Positions 8,568 to 18,294 of a DNA stretch of 64,000 bases are shown here, piece by piece. Within the stretch, counting starts at the first letter, position 1. Each line of letters opens with the position of its first letter. A program made the translations under genes and the position numbers. Below the pieces are notes generated by a model that searched no databases, was not told the DNA's origin, and was given only the letters and a program-made list of their open reading frames with translations. This stretch comes from VXNE01 sp965217825. GTDB lineage: Bacteria; Pseudomonadota; Gammaproteobacteria; Pseudomonadales; Azotimanducaceae. The stretch is from contig OZ244571.1 in the NCBI GenBank assembly GCA_965217825.1, positions 3,162,001-3,226,000 of the forward strand, read 5' to 3'.

Positions 8568-8661
8568 GGAAGAGCATCGCTCCCGGTGGGGCGCGCGGCC
8601 TTCAAAGCCGTTGAGACGCGCGAACCGTGTCTGGTGGGTTCGACTCCTACCTCTTCCGCCA
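8568..8661 (+). tRNA. selC: tRNA-Sec (anticodon UCA)
   Basis: A 94-nt gene beginning 5 bp after selB. The acceptor stem GGAAGAG/CTCTTCC gives seven pairs. The anticodon arm is CGGC-CTTCAAA-GCCG with anticodon TCA. A long variable arm AGACGCG...CGTGTCT and the T arm GTGGG-TTCGACT-CCTAC are present, with discriminator G and an encoded CCA. The long variable arm and UCA anticodon distinguish it from tRNA-Ser. The eighth acceptor pair usual in bacterial tRNA-Sec appears to be C/C here and so may be unpaired. The AT-rich TACTATATATAAATC at 8664-8678 follows. I saw no clear terminator. Confidence 0.95.
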
Positions 8662-8829
8662 ATACTATATATAAATCAATGTCTTGTGACGAATACTTCC
8701 GCAAAATGATTGACCAAGCGAGTCAACCGACACGATCCCGCGGTTACGCCGCCAACCCCGCGCGCTTGCCACCTCGAACGCCCCTGCCGGGCGGCTCTCC
8801 TAGCGCCCAGACGCTGCAGGCAGGACAAA

Positions 8830-10073
8830 ATGCGTGAACGCGCCGCGTCATTGAACGGAGCAACACGACTCGGTTTCGTTTTCCTGATTTCCGTTTTCGC
8901 TTGTAGCGCCGATGCGAGCGTTCTGGAGGAGTTGGAGTTCAAGCACGGGATCGCATTCTTCCAGGACCTCAAATATCCCGCTGCCTTCACCCATTTCGAC
9001 TACCTGAATCCCGACGCCCCCAAGGGCGGCAAGCTGGTCCTCGCACACCCCTTTTCGTTCAACACGCTTGCACCCATGCCACCGGGTGAGACCGGCGCCC
9101 CATCCGGGTACCTGTATCGCGGCGACACGCTCATCGTGCGCGGTGGGGACGAAATCACGGCGTTCTACGGACGGCTTGCGAACGGCATCGCGGTTACCGA
9201 CGACGACAGGACGATCGTATTCAGAATCCATCCGGAGGCAAGGTGGGATGACGGCGTGCCGATCACCGCCGGTGATGTCGTATTCACCTTCGACACGCAG
9301 AAAAGCCAGTTAGGGGCAGGCTACTTCTTCCGCTTCATCGAGTCGGTCGAGGCGCTGGACGAACGCCATGTGGCGTTTCGCGTCGTCGCCCCCCTGACGC
9401 ACGATCACGTCACGTTGATCCAGTACATCACCATCCTGCCGCAGCACTATTGGCGCGACCGGGATCCGACTGCCCACACCCTTGAACCACCCGTCTCCAG
9501 CGGGCCTTATCGCATCAAGCAGGTGAAGGCGGGTCGCTATATCGAGTACGAACGCAATCCGGGCTATTGGCGTAAGGACCTTCCTCTCAACAGGGGTCGG
9601 TACAACTTCGATACGGTGCGCTATGAGGTGTACCGAGATGGCACCGTCGCAAGGGAAGCTTGCCGCAAGGGGTTGATCGACCTCCTGGACGAAAACGATA
9701 TTCGGTATTGGGTGACCGGCTACGAGGGCTCCGATCTTGATAGCGGACGGATCAGGAAGACCCGCCGGGAATACGGCATATCGGTAGGCATCGGGATAGC
9801 GATCGTCCTCAACAGCCAGGTGCCCAGATTGGCCGACAGGCGGGTTCGAAAGGCACTCGCACTGGCGCTGAACTACGGGTGGATCAACGAGAAGCTGTAT
9901 CACGGCGAGCGCACGCGGGCACTGAGTTATTGGCCCGGGACCATCTTGTCGGCCACCGGCTGCCCAGTGAGGACGAGTTGGCCCTGTTGTCTAGCTTTCG
10001 GGACTCACTGCCTTCCGCACTTTTCGAGCGACCTTTCGAGACTAGCAACGAGGAATCAGCGCGGCTAGGGTGA
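8830..10073 (+). pseudogene. YejA-like ABC transporter substrate-binding protein, frameshifted and truncated
   Basis: The ATG at 8830 opens a signal peptide (RLGFVFLISVFACSADAS) and a family-5 extracellular solute-binding domain (FTHFDYLNPDAPKGGKL, ARWDDGVPITAGDVVFTFD, SSGPYRIKQVKAG) like YejA, the oligopeptide/microcin C binding protein of YejABEF. Near 9955-9965 the frame breaks: the homologous continuation GLPSEDELALLSSFRD is in another frame and stops at 10071-10073. The product ends after about 415 residues where relatives have about 600, so the last third is also missing. No permease or ATPase genes follow. It is probably a dead remnant. Confidence 0.85.
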
Positions 10074-10312
10074 TTGACGCCGAAGGTCACCCAAAACCAC
10101 CGAATCAAGCCGTTTCACAGGCGAGGCGCGTCTTGGCTCAGGTGCAGTGTTGGGTCGTCCTCCTTCGCCGCCGCGCACGCCATGGGGTCCATCGTCCCGA
10201 TATGGCGGGCGGTGGCAAACGGAGGCTGGAATCGCGGAGAGCGTGGTTGACGGGAGGCGTTCTCCGTGGCAAAGCCGTTGGTGTTACCCTGCAAAAGGAA
10301 TAGGAGAGCCGC
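10074..10312. other. Intergenic region upstream of superoxide dismutase
   Basis: No convincing gene is present between the truncated binding-protein remnant and the superoxide dismutase. The only supportable element is the purine-rich ribosome-binding site AGGAATAGGAGAG about 6-18 bp ahead of the ATG at 10313. No promoter was assigned. Confidence 0.5.
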
Positions 10313-11074
10313 ATGGCGTCCGAAAACGACCGTCCCGATGCCGGTCTTCCGGCCGAGACTCGACGCAATGTGCTGAAGGGTTCCGTTGCCGGTCTCGCGG
10401 CCGGACTCTTCGCCACCTCCCAGCCGGCGCTTGGCCAGGACCCCGCCACCAGATACCCGCTCGACATCGCCATCCCCGCGTTCGACAGCACCCACGAACT
10501 CAAGCCGCTGCCGTTCGGATCATCGAGCCTGAAGGGCCTGTCGAAGGGCTTGATCGAGTCGCACTGGTCGAACAACTACGGGGGCTCGGTCAGGGCCCTC
10601 AACGAAACGAACCGCCGGCTCACCGCGGCGCTGGCCGACCCCGACGTCCCAGCGTTCGTATACAACGACATGAAACGCGAACACCTGATGCGTTCCGGCT
10701 CCGTCGTGCTGCACGAACTCTACTTCGACAACCTGGGCGGCGACGGGAACCCGTCCGCCGATCTGCGCGGATTGATCGGGCGCGCGTTCGGCAGTTACGA
10801 CCGCTGGGAGACCGAGTACCGACGGATCGCGGCAGGCCTGGGAGGCGGCTCCGGGTGGGTGGTGCTGGGATACAACCGGCAGTTCAGCACCCTCGAGAAC
10901 TACTGGATGGCAGACCACATGCACTTCCCGGCCGCTACCGAGCCGCTGCTGGTGATCGACATGTACGAGCACTCGTATCACATGGACTACGGTGCGGCGA
11001 CGGCCCGTTACATCGACGCGTTCTTCGCGAACGTCCGGTGGGATGTGGTGTCGGCCAGGGTGGGAACGCTATAG
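10313..11074 (+). CDS. Tat-exported Fe/Mn-type superoxide dismutase
   Basis: A 253-aa protein with a twin-arginine signal (TRRNVLKGSVAGLAAGL, residues 17-34) and an Ala-rich cleavage region, so probably exported folded to the periplasm. It would disproportionate superoxide. The metal ligands of the Fe/Mn SOD family can be placed: His in LIESHWSNNYGG, His in SVVLHELYFDNLGG, Asp in VIDMYEH and His in the same block, followed by the family signature DYGAATARYIDAFF. The usual second and third His of the HYxKHH helix are replaced (HWSNNYGG), so it is a divergent, possibly Mn/Fe-cambialistic or non-classical member. A good Shine-Dalgarno precedes ATG 10313. It has no operon partner. Confidence 0.85.
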   Translation: MASENDRPDAGLPAETRRNVLKGSVAGLAAGLFATSQPALGQDPATRYPLDIAIPAFDSTHELKPLPFGSSSLKGLSKGLIESHWSNNYGGSVRALNETNRRLTAALADPDVPAFVYNDMKREHLMRSGSVVLHELYFDNLGGDGNPSADLRGLIGRAFGSYDRWETEYRRIAAGLGGGSGWVVLGYNRQFSTLENYWMADHMHFPAATEPLLVIDMYEHSYHMDYGAATARYIDAFFANVRWDVVSARVGTL

Positions 11075-11143
11075 CGCTCCAAAGCCGGCGCCAGTCGGCT
11101 CCGCCTCCGGCCCAACCACGCCGACCGCCAGCGAGGTCCGACG

Positions 11144-12320
11144 TCAGTCGATGATCGCCTGCCGGATGATGTTTTCGAAGTCGCGGCGCGCAGGCCCGTA
11201 CGGTTGCTGCAACATACCCGCCGCGCCGCCCCAGCCGAACGCCCCCGCACTGCGCCGGCTATTTGCCGCAATCGGGTCGAGAACAACCGCGACGGTATAG
11301 CCGAAACCCATCCCCTTTGTTCCCTTCGAGGTGCCGGCGAACAGATCGCCCACGTGGTTGCTGACCATCATCGCGACGGAACCGGGGCTGAGCAGACGAC
11401 GACCGAAGAGTTCGCCGCAATTCGCCAGCATCTGCTGGAAGTGGAGGTAGTCCCTCGCCGGGCTCCACAGGCCACGGGATGTCGTCTCACCATCCCACTT
11501 CGACATGTCGACACCCCGGACGACGACCCGTCGCGACATCTTCGATGGCGGTAGGTTGAAGTGCGTATCGTTCATTTCCAGCGGATCGAAAATCCGCGTC
11601 TGCATGAACGAACTCCGCGTACGGCATGCCGGAGACGATCTCGAGAATGCGGGCGACCACCTGGAGCCCACCACCGTAGGACCAGTGCGATCCAGGCTGG
11701 AAATCCAGCGCGAAGGCCCCAAGCGTGGGAATGTAATTGGCAAGCGTCGTGCGCTTTGCCTCGCCTTTCAGCTGCGTTCCCAGGCCGCCGCTCACGAGCC
11801 CCGACGTGTGCGTCAACAGGTGCTCGATCGTCATCGGCGTTTGTGCGGGGACGAGCCGATGCGCCGGGGGGTTGAGGCAATCGACTTTAAGCGGACTGAT
11901 GTCCTTGTCCGTGCGATCCGCCAGCACCGCCACCTGCATGTCCGCGAATTCGGGAATGTACTTCTCCACCGGATCGCTCGGGCGAATCAGTCCCTCGTCG
12001 AAGATCATCGCGGCGACGCCGAGAACCGGCTTCGTCGACGACGCCATGACGAAGATCGCGTCTCGCGGCATCGGGCGTTCGGCCTCGACGTCGATGAGCC
12101 CGTGGGCCTTGAAGTGAACCACCTTGCCCCGACGCGCCACGGCGGTCACCGCGCCTTGAATCTTGCCGGCATCGATGTGCCGCTGCATCGCCGCGTCGAT
12201 CCGCTGCAGCCGCTCCGTGGACATGCCGACCGACTCTGCATCGGCAACGGGAATTTCACCGCCGCAGACAGCCACTGCCGACATAGCGCAGACGATCACA
12301 AGACCTGCTCTCAAGTACAT
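11144..12320 (-). pseudogene. Serine hydrolase (class C beta-lactamase-like), frameshifted
   Basis: From ATG 12320 a signal peptide (LVIVCAMSAVAVCGG) leads into a beta-lactamase/esterase fold: the SxxK nucleophile is in MASSTKPVLG, the YxN-equivalent in HWSYGGGLQVV, and HTSGL is typical of the EstB/AmpC-like family. At about 11605 the frame breaks, and the continuation FMQTRIFDPLEM is in a different frame to the stop at 11144. The C-terminus also looks internally deleted: GWGGAAG runs directly into LQQPYGPARRDFENII, skipping the usual FWVDP-type strand. Two lesions argue for a real pseudogene rather than a read error. Confidence 0.85.
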
Positions 12321-12571
12321 ACCGAAGTGCCCCGCCCAAGGAAGCAGGATTTGGGCGCGGGCGCCCCTTGTCAAGGTCGATGTCGTCCGGCAGCGAGGCG
12401 AAATCCCCCACAACCGCCTGGCGCTCGGCGCTGCGTATGAAAAGCCGCCCCTCCTACCTCTTCCGCCACCCCCCCCCGCAGCCTTCACGCCCTAACTGAA
12501 CGCAGCCCCAGACGGCACTGACCCTTGCAGCGAATTTCCGCCCGCCGAGGACGACCGCGAGCAGAGCAATC

Positions 12572-12630
12572 GCGCAATCTATTGCGCAAATTATGACGCA
12601 CAGCACGTAAACGCGCAACATTAGTTGCGC
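12572..12630. promoter_or_regulatory. Two GCGCAA palindromes upstream of the Fic-type gene, probable operator
   Basis: Perfect inverted repeats GCGCAAT-CT-ATTGCGC (12572-12587) and GCGCAAC-ATTA-GTTGCGC (12613-12630, extendable by one pair) lie 41 bp apart, centre to centre about four helical turns. They end 53 bp before the ATG at 12683 of a winged-helix/Fic protein. The TTGCGC half-site recurs as CGCGCAG and CGCGCAAC at 12654-12669. The arrangement fits autoregulation by the winged-helix part of the downstream gene, which is inference. Confidence 0.5.
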
Positions 12631-12814
12631 GATAAATCGTATCGTGCAACAATCGCGCAGACCGCGCAACCGTAGAGCACCCATGTTCGAGAACAGTTTC
12701 AGTGACATCGAAGCCGTCGTCGGACGTCACCCCGACGGCATCGGCGTGAAGGACATCGCCCGTGAACTCGATGGCGCGGTGCCGAGGCGCACCCTTCAGT
12801 ACCGGCTCGCGCGG

Positions 12815-14588
12815 CTAGCCCGCATTTCTCATAAACCGGGGCGATGGTCGCATATCGGGAGGAGGCTGGCCGGGTTTCGGCGACCGATTGGCGGATTGGC
12901 GGCGCGGCGAGGATATCGCGGCGTAGCGGCCGTCGATTGGGGCGGTCGGCTGGGCAACGGGCCGCCGGCGGCCGGTCTTCGGCGTTGTCCGCCGACGGCG
13001 GCGGTTCGGGCGCGCGCAATCGACCGGGCGCGTCGTTCGCGCGGGCGCAAGCATTGATCGGGCCGGTCGGCCGCGCATCAGGTCGGAACAAGCGCGCGCC
13101 ACGCCGCCGCGAACGCGGCTTTGTCGGGACAGCCACCGGCCATGGCGACGTGAATGCGGCGCGCGGACACGCGCACGCGCGCGCCGATCTTCAGCAGCCG
13201 CAGCCGCAGCGTGCCGGGATAGGCACTCGCCAGCTTGTCGGCGGTTCGCGCCAGGGCGTCGCGCAGGCGGTTGAACAGGATCAGCGCGAAGGTGGAGAAG
13301 TACAGGCGCAGCGTGTTGGCGTCGAACAGGTTGCACGAGCAGCGCGCCGAGAACAGGTCGAGCTTGTGCTCCTTGACGCGGTTCTCGGCGTCGCCGCGCG
13401 CGCAGTAGAACTCCTCGTAAAGCGCTCGCGCCGGATGCGTCTCGGCCGGCAGCGACGTGACGACGAAGCGCGGATTGTCCTTCGCGCCGGCAACGCCGGT
13501 GCCGGGCAGCGCCTCCGCCTTGGCGACCACCCGCCGCTCGCGCGTCCAAGAGTCGAGCGTGGCGTACCGGAAGTCCGCGAAGCGCCGCGCGGCCTCGCCG
13601 GTCTCGCGCGCGCTCTGCCGGGCGTCCGCCAATTCGCCCTCGATCATCCGCTTCAGCCGCCCGTTCTTGGCCAGCCCGATCACGTAGTCGACGCCCTCCC
13701 GGCCTTCGCACCACGCCAGGATCTCCTCCCGGCAGTAGCCCGAGTCCGTGCGCAGGATCAGGCGCGCGTCCGGCCAGCGCGCGCGCAGCCGGTCCGCCAG
13801 CGCGTCCAAGTCGCGCTCGACGCCGGCGGCCGCGTCGACGGCGGCGCTGCGCAGCCGCACCAGCAGCGGCTCGGCGCCGCAGAACACCAACAGCGGCAGG
13901 TAGCAGTACTCCCGGTAGTAGCCATGGTAGAAGCGCCCCTCCTGGCCGCCGTGCAGCGGCACGTCGGTGGCGTCCAAGTCCAGCACCAGCTCCTTCGGCG
14001 GCGCCCGGAAGCGCTCCGCGAACAACTCCGCCAGCAGCGCGTCGAAGCGCCCGAAGTCCGCCACCACCTTGCGATGCTTCCGATCCAGGCGCGCCGCCGC
14101 CGCCAACTCCAGCCGGTTCAGCGTGCTCTTGCCCGCCAGCGGCTCGCAGTCGTCGCGGCGCTTCTCCAAGCGGCCCAGCACCGCGCCCAGCAGCGGATCC
14201 TTGCGCAGCGCGTCGTGATCGTTCAAATCCTCGTAGCCCAGCGTCAGGCCGAGGATGCGCTGACCCACCAGCGTCTCCACCTCGTGCACGACGTAGGCGG
14301 CGTCGCGGTGGTCGGAGAAGCAGGCCGCCACCCGGCGGAACAGCCCGACCGACTGGTTGGCCAAGCCCATGAGCAGCGCGCCGCCGTCGGCGGTCAGGGC
14401 GCCGCCCGTGAAATCGGCTTCGAAACGCCGCGGGCGGACGCCGTCCGGGGTTGCGCAGCGCAGCTGCGGCGCGTTACAGTCTGTCGCGGTGGGAGAATCC
14501 ATGCTGTTCCTCTTTTTTATTTGTCAATCAAAGGGTTATAGCACATTCTCCCATCTCTAAACACCCTTGTTTGAGAAATCCGGGCTAG
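12815..14588 (-). mobile_element. IS1380-family insertion sequence, copy 1, with CTAG target duplication
   Basis: The element is 12819-14584 (about 1,766 bp), flanked by CTAG at 12815-12818 and 14585-14588. Terminal inverted repeats read inward as CCCGCATTTCTCATAAA (left) and CCCGGATTTCTCAAACA (right). It carries one transposase gene on the minus strand. A second, nearly identical copy lies at 28565-30329, also between CTAG tetramers. Here it splits the winged-helix/Fic gene exactly at a CTAG, so the pre-insertion sequence can be rebuilt. Confidence 0.95.
13078..14502 (-). CDS. IS1380-family DDE transposase (copy 1)
   Basis: A 474-aa DDE transposase. Recognisable blocks are the N-terminal FTGGALTADGGALLMG, the first acidic site in ELVLDLDATDVPLHG, the second in LILRTDSGYCREEIL, and the C-terminal region YCARGDAENRVKEHKLDLF with the catalytic Glu. 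These are the standard IS1380 signatures. The frame is intact. It differs from the copy at 28823-30247 at only a handful of residues (for example GTGVAGAKDN against GAGAAGAKDN), so the duplication is recent and this copy is probably active. The start ATG at 14502 lies 82 bp inside the right terminus. Confidence 0.95.
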   Translation of the reverse strand: MDSPTATDCNAPQLRCATPDGVRPRRFEADFTGGALTADGGALLMGLANQSVGLFRRVAACFSDHRDAAYVVHEVETLVGQRILGLTLGYEDLNDHDALRKDPLLGAVLGRLEKRRDDCEPLAGKSTLNRLELAAAARLDRKHRKVVADFGRFDALLAELFAERFRAPPKELVLDLDATDVPLHGGQEGRFYHGYYREYCYLPLLVFCGAEPLLVRLRSAAVDAAAGVERDLDALADRLRARWPDARLILRTDSGYCREEILAWCEGREGVDYVIGLAKNGRLKRMIEGELADARQSARETGEAARRFADFRYATLDSWTRERRVVAKAEALPGTGVAGAKDNPRFVVTSLPAETHPARALYEEFYCARGDAENRVKEHKLDLFSARCSCNLFDANTLRLYFSTFALILFNRLRDALARTADKLASAYPGTLRLRLLKIGARVRVSARRIHVAMAGGCPDKAAFAAAWRALVPT

Positions 14589-15853
14589 TCGCCATGCGGC
14601 GGCTCGTCAGGGGAGCACAGGGACGGAGCACCGTCTACCGGTTACCGCCAACCGTAGATGTCGGGCTCCATGTCCGCGCCGGACCCACGACCATAAGCGT
14701 AACGGTCGACGCCATTCCAGACGATCTCGCCCGGCTTCGCGACGAGCTGCGTCAACGGTACCTCTCGCAGCCCCCCGGTCAGCGCCTGCCCGTCGGGTAT
14801 CGGCGCGAGTTCATCGACGATTACCGTCCGAACGTCAGCGCCTACCTTTCGGTCGAGGAACGGAAAAGGCTTCGCAGTCTGGGGGAGTTCCACGACACGA
14901 CGCAGCCTGCCGGAACCCATGCCCGTCGGATTCTCGACCGGATGCTCATCGACCTCTCCTGGAACTCGAGCCGCCTGGAAGGCAATACCTATTCCCTGCT
15001 CGACACCAAACGCCTGATCGAACTGGGATATCCGGCGGCCGGCCGGAACATCCGCGATACGCAGATGATCCTCAACCACAAGCACGCCATCGAGTTCCTC
15101 GTCGAGAGCGCGGACGACGTCGCCCTCAATCGCCGCACGATCCTCAACCTGCACGCGATACTGGCGGAAAACCTGCTCCCGGACCCCGCGGCCCCGGGCC
15201 GGTTGAGAACGATGCCCGTCGGCATCGGCGCCTCCGCCTACCGCCCTCCCGAAGTGCCGGCGCAGGTGGAGGAGTGCTTCAACCGCGTCCTCGCCACGGC
15301 GCAGGCGATCTATCATCCGCTCGAACAGGTTCTGTTCTGCCTCGTTCAGCTGCCGTATGTCCAGGCGTTCGACGACGTCAACAAGAGAGTCTCGCGCCTC
15401 GCGGCGAACATACCGCTCATCAAGCACGACCTTGCGCCGCTCTCGTTCAACGACGTGCCCCGCGACTACTACACCGATGCGCTACTGCTGGTATATGAGC
15501 AGAACGAGATCAGCCTGATGAAAGATCTGTTCATCTGGGCCTACGAACGTTCCGCGGCCCGCTACGGCGCCATCAGGCAGTCCGTCGGTGAACCGGACCC
15601 GTTCAGGCTTCGCCACCGCGAGGCATTGCGCCAGATCGTTGGCGAAGTGGTCCGCAACCGTCTGGATCTCGAAGCGGCCGCTGCCCGGGTTGCCGCCTGG
15701 GTCGGGGCGAACGTGGAGGCCGGCGACCGCGACCGCTTCCTCGAGATCGCCGAAACGGAACTCCTTGGACTGCATGAAGGCAACTATGCCCGTTACCGGG
15801 TGTCGCCCCGCGAGTTCGACGCCTGGCGAGAAGTCTGGGATGCCCGCACGTAG

Positions 15854-16028
15854 ACGCTACGCCGATCCACGCAAACGCCCCGCGTTCGGAATCCACGCCA
15901 TCGCCAAGTGCCGTAGTCCCCGAACCACCCACCTCACCTGACAATGCGACTCCTCGCCGTACTGCCCTCTACCGATATCGAGTCGGCCCCGCCCCGCCTG
16001 GCGTCAGGATGAACCGGCCCGTTCGGCG
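15854..16028. other. Short intergenic region between convergent genes
   Basis: No gene, repeat or convincing terminator was seen between the end of the Fic-family reading frame and the convergent MOSC gene. Confidence 0.4.
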
Positions 16029-16886
16029 TTAGCCTTCCATTGCGGCTTGCTCTTCTTCGGTCATGTCTCGCAATTCCAGACGGTCGCCCACGTACAATAT
16101 GCCGGGTCTGGATACCCTCATGTAGTTGCCGAACAACAGTCCGCTCCCGAATCGATCCTCGGTCTTGCGGCGAGTCTCGCCCAGGACTTTGAAGATGTTA
16201 TTGGCCGGTCGTTCGCCGGTCTCTTGATCCGTCGTGATGATCACGCATCGTTCGGCCGACGTAACCTGCATCAATTCGACATCGTGGTTGCCGACGAGGT
16301 CCATATTGTCTTCTTCGTACGCGCCGATGCCGTCTACAACGACATTGGGGCGGAAGCGGTCCATGCGGATGGGGATTTCCAGATCCTTGTTCAACGCGTC
16401 CAGTGAAGCCAAGTTAGTCAGCGAAACATCGGTGGCCGCGGTGAACTTCTGCTTCGGTTTGCCGTGAACGCGCTTCATGCTTGGCATCGGGAAGTTGATC
16501 CGCCACGGCTGGTCCGCGCGAATCAGGCGAACCTTCTTTTCGATGATGTCCGATACCCACTCGGCGATTTCATCTCCCTGGTCGATCCCTTCGAACGCAT
16601 CAAGGACCCAGGAGCCCGGAATCGTATCTCCCTCCAGGCGGGGACTGTGCTTGTAGATTCCCTGAGTCGCATGCCGCAACAACAACCCTCGACCCGATAG
16701 TTCGGTGCCGACCGATGCCAGTATCGGAGTCTTCTTCTGATCGACAAGCAGGCCATCTTCGCCCACGAAACTGTACTCGCGGTCGCCTTCTATTCCCCGT
16801 TCCGTCAGCACCAGTTCTTCGACGGGTCCGCCGCCGCAGCCCTTGACGGGATATGTATAGAGTTCTCGAACCGTTACCTCAGCCAT
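16029..16886 (-). CDS. MOSC-domain protein with N-terminal beta-barrel
   Basis: A 285-aa cytoplasmic protein made of MOSC_N (residues about 5-120, starting with the typical ELYTYPVKGCGGGPVEEL and GDREYSFVGEDG) and MOSC (about 130-270). MOSC domains bind sulfur or molybdenum cofactor. YcbX/mARC relatives reduce N-hydroxylated compounds. The cysteine expected to hold the cofactor sits in SAERCVIITTDQETG, and the RFRPNVVVDG strand is conserved. Its lower G+C and AT-leaning codons (for example many GAT/AAG) look unlike its neighbours. It stands alone, with an IS630 element just upstream. Confidence 0.85.
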   Translation of the reverse strand: MAEVTVRELYTYPVKGCGGGPVEELVLTERGIEGDREYSFVGEDGLLVDQKKTPILASVGTELSGRGLLLRHATQGIYKHSPRLEGDTIPGSWVLDAFEGIDQGDEIAEWVSDIIEKKVRLIRADQPWRINFPMPSMKRVHGKPKQKFTAATDVSLTNLASLDALNKDLEIPIRMDRFRPNVVVDGIGAYEEDNMDLVGNHDVELMQVTSAERCVIITTDQETGERPANNIFKVLGETRRKTEDRFGSGLLFGNYMRVSRPGILYVGDRLELRDMTEEEQAAMEG

Positions 16887-16940
16887 GGGGCCACCTCGTT
16901 GTTCCTAAGTGCCCGTGGGTCATAAGTTCGGACACGTATT

Positions 16941-18099
16941 CTACGCGGCTGCGAGTAAGGGCTGTTCCCTGGTATGGGCGCGATCAATGCGATGCAGCAA
17001 CGAGTCGAGGTCCTTGCGGGTGAACTTCCACTCGAAGGGTTGGGCAATGGCTTCGTAGTAACGGGCGAAGCCCAGCAACCGCTCCTGGAGGGCTTCGAGG
17101 GAAGGGAAGTCGTTGGGTGTCAAGGCCTTGCGCTGAAGGATGGAGAAGTAGATCTCCACTTGATTCAGCCAACTGGCATGCACGGGCGTGTGGACCGGAA
17201 CGATGGTCGGCCATTGCTCCCCGATACGATCGATACAGGCTTGGCCGCGGTGGGAGGAGCCGTTGTCCATGGTCCAGAACACCCGACGAGCGGAGCGATA
17301 GGGTTCTTGCGTCATCACTTGTTGCAGGAGGCGGCCGAATGGTGCGATGCCGGTCTTGTGTTCGCAGATCCCATGGATTTTGGCCCGACGCACATCCCAG
17401 GCGGCCAGGTAGGCCCATGCCCCCCGACGCGTGTACTCATGTTCGATGCGCATGGCTTGGCGGGGAGCGGTCGGCAGAGACCCGTGGGTACGCTGGCGAG
17501 CCTGGATACTCGTCTTCTCGTCTGTTGAGATGACGAACTCGTCGTCGCGCAGGGGGATTCCGTTCCAGTGCCCTTCGTAGAGATCCAGGATCCGCCCCGC
17601 CTTGGCCCTGAAGTCCGGGTCGCGCGGGAAGATCCAACAGCGATGCTGCCACGGACGGATGGCGTCCTCGTGCAGCCAGCGCCAAACGGTCTTGTCGCTG
17701 ATGCTGGCGACGATACCGGCGCGGCGAACTTCGCGCGCCACATCCGCGATGCTCATGCGCGACAACGGAAGTCCCAGATTGGCTGGCAACTCACATGCCA
17801 GCGCCTTGACCTGAACGACCACCTCCGGGGGGAAAAGCCCGGGGGCGTCCGGGCCGGGGGCGCTCCTCAAGTCCCGGCAGGCGTTCGTGGAAAAACCGTT
17901 TCCGCCACTGGCTGACGACCTCCCGCCGCGTGTTGAGCCGCGCGGCAATCTCATCGTTCCGCAGTCCTTGTGCGGCCAAGAGGATCATCTGGGCCCGTTG
18001 AACCTGAAAATACGGCAACGTATATTTTTGCGCGCGCCGCTTCAGCACTTGTGCTTCCTCGTCGGTAAGTGTGATCCAGAAAGGACTTACCCTCGGCAT
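16941..18099 (-). mobile_element. IS630-family transposase in two frames
   Basis: From ATG 18099 the protein begins MPRVSPFWITLTDEEAQ with an HTH (NDEIAARLNTRREVVSQW), then reaches GRPRAFPP at a run of six C. The rest, from PPEVVVQVKALACELP to the stop at 16941, is in the +1 frame. It contains a second HTH (VAREVRRAGIVASISDKTVWRW), the DDE acidic residues in FVISTDEKTSIQ, VFWTMDNGSSHRG and LNQVEIYFSILQRK. Either the C-run is a programmed +1 shift site or the element is dead. The tips of the IS were not identified with confidence, although IS630 elements insert at TA. Confidence 0.85.
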
Positions 18100-18294
18100 G
18101 ATTTTGTTCCCCGAGACGCTTTCCGGGCAACCGTATCTGAAGATCCTTCCGGCTGTCAACGATACGTTATTGTAATTACGCCGGTGGACACTAAGCTGTT
18201 TGTCGAATCGGCGCCGGATCTCTTCGTCGATCCATCCCGATCCGGGAACAGTAGCGTCGACGGGGCCGACGATCTCCATGTATATTGCCAAGAT

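Larger units (their letters stand above)
12683..15853 (+). pseudogene. Winged-helix Fic-family protein interrupted by IS1380
   Basis: The 5' part (12683-12814) encodes MFENSFSDIEAVVGRHP and the first helices of a winged helix. The remainder resumes after the insertion at 14589 and runs to 15853. Removing the IS and one CTAG restores YRLARLVAMRRLVRGAQGR in frame, a perfect wing-helix. The rest is a Fic domain: an inhibitory-helix-like SSRLEGNTYSLL, then the Fic loop. The loop reads YVQAFDDVNKRVSRLAAN, where the canonical HxFxDGNGR/NKR histidine is Gln. The family normally transfers AMP to proteins, so this member is a catalytic variant, as in a known Fic subgroup with VQxFDDVNKR. The downstream half could still be translated from an internal start. 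The uninterrupted length would be about 460 aa. Confidence 0.9.

Noticed and set aside
8873..8912. TTTCGTTTTCCTGATTTCCG as a further copy of repeat family B
   Set aside because: Only the TTTCCG fragment is shared. The stretch encodes the signal peptide of the YejA-like protein.
12844..14541. Plus-strand long open frame across the IS1380 element (and its twin at 28682-30286)
   Set aside because: Shadow of the transposase on the other strand. The twin frame exists only because the element is duplicated.
18140..18200. Right terminal inverted repeat of the IS630 element
   Set aside because: GTGGACACTAAG at 18185 looked like a partner of GTTCGGACAC near 16925, but the match is too short and offset to claim.
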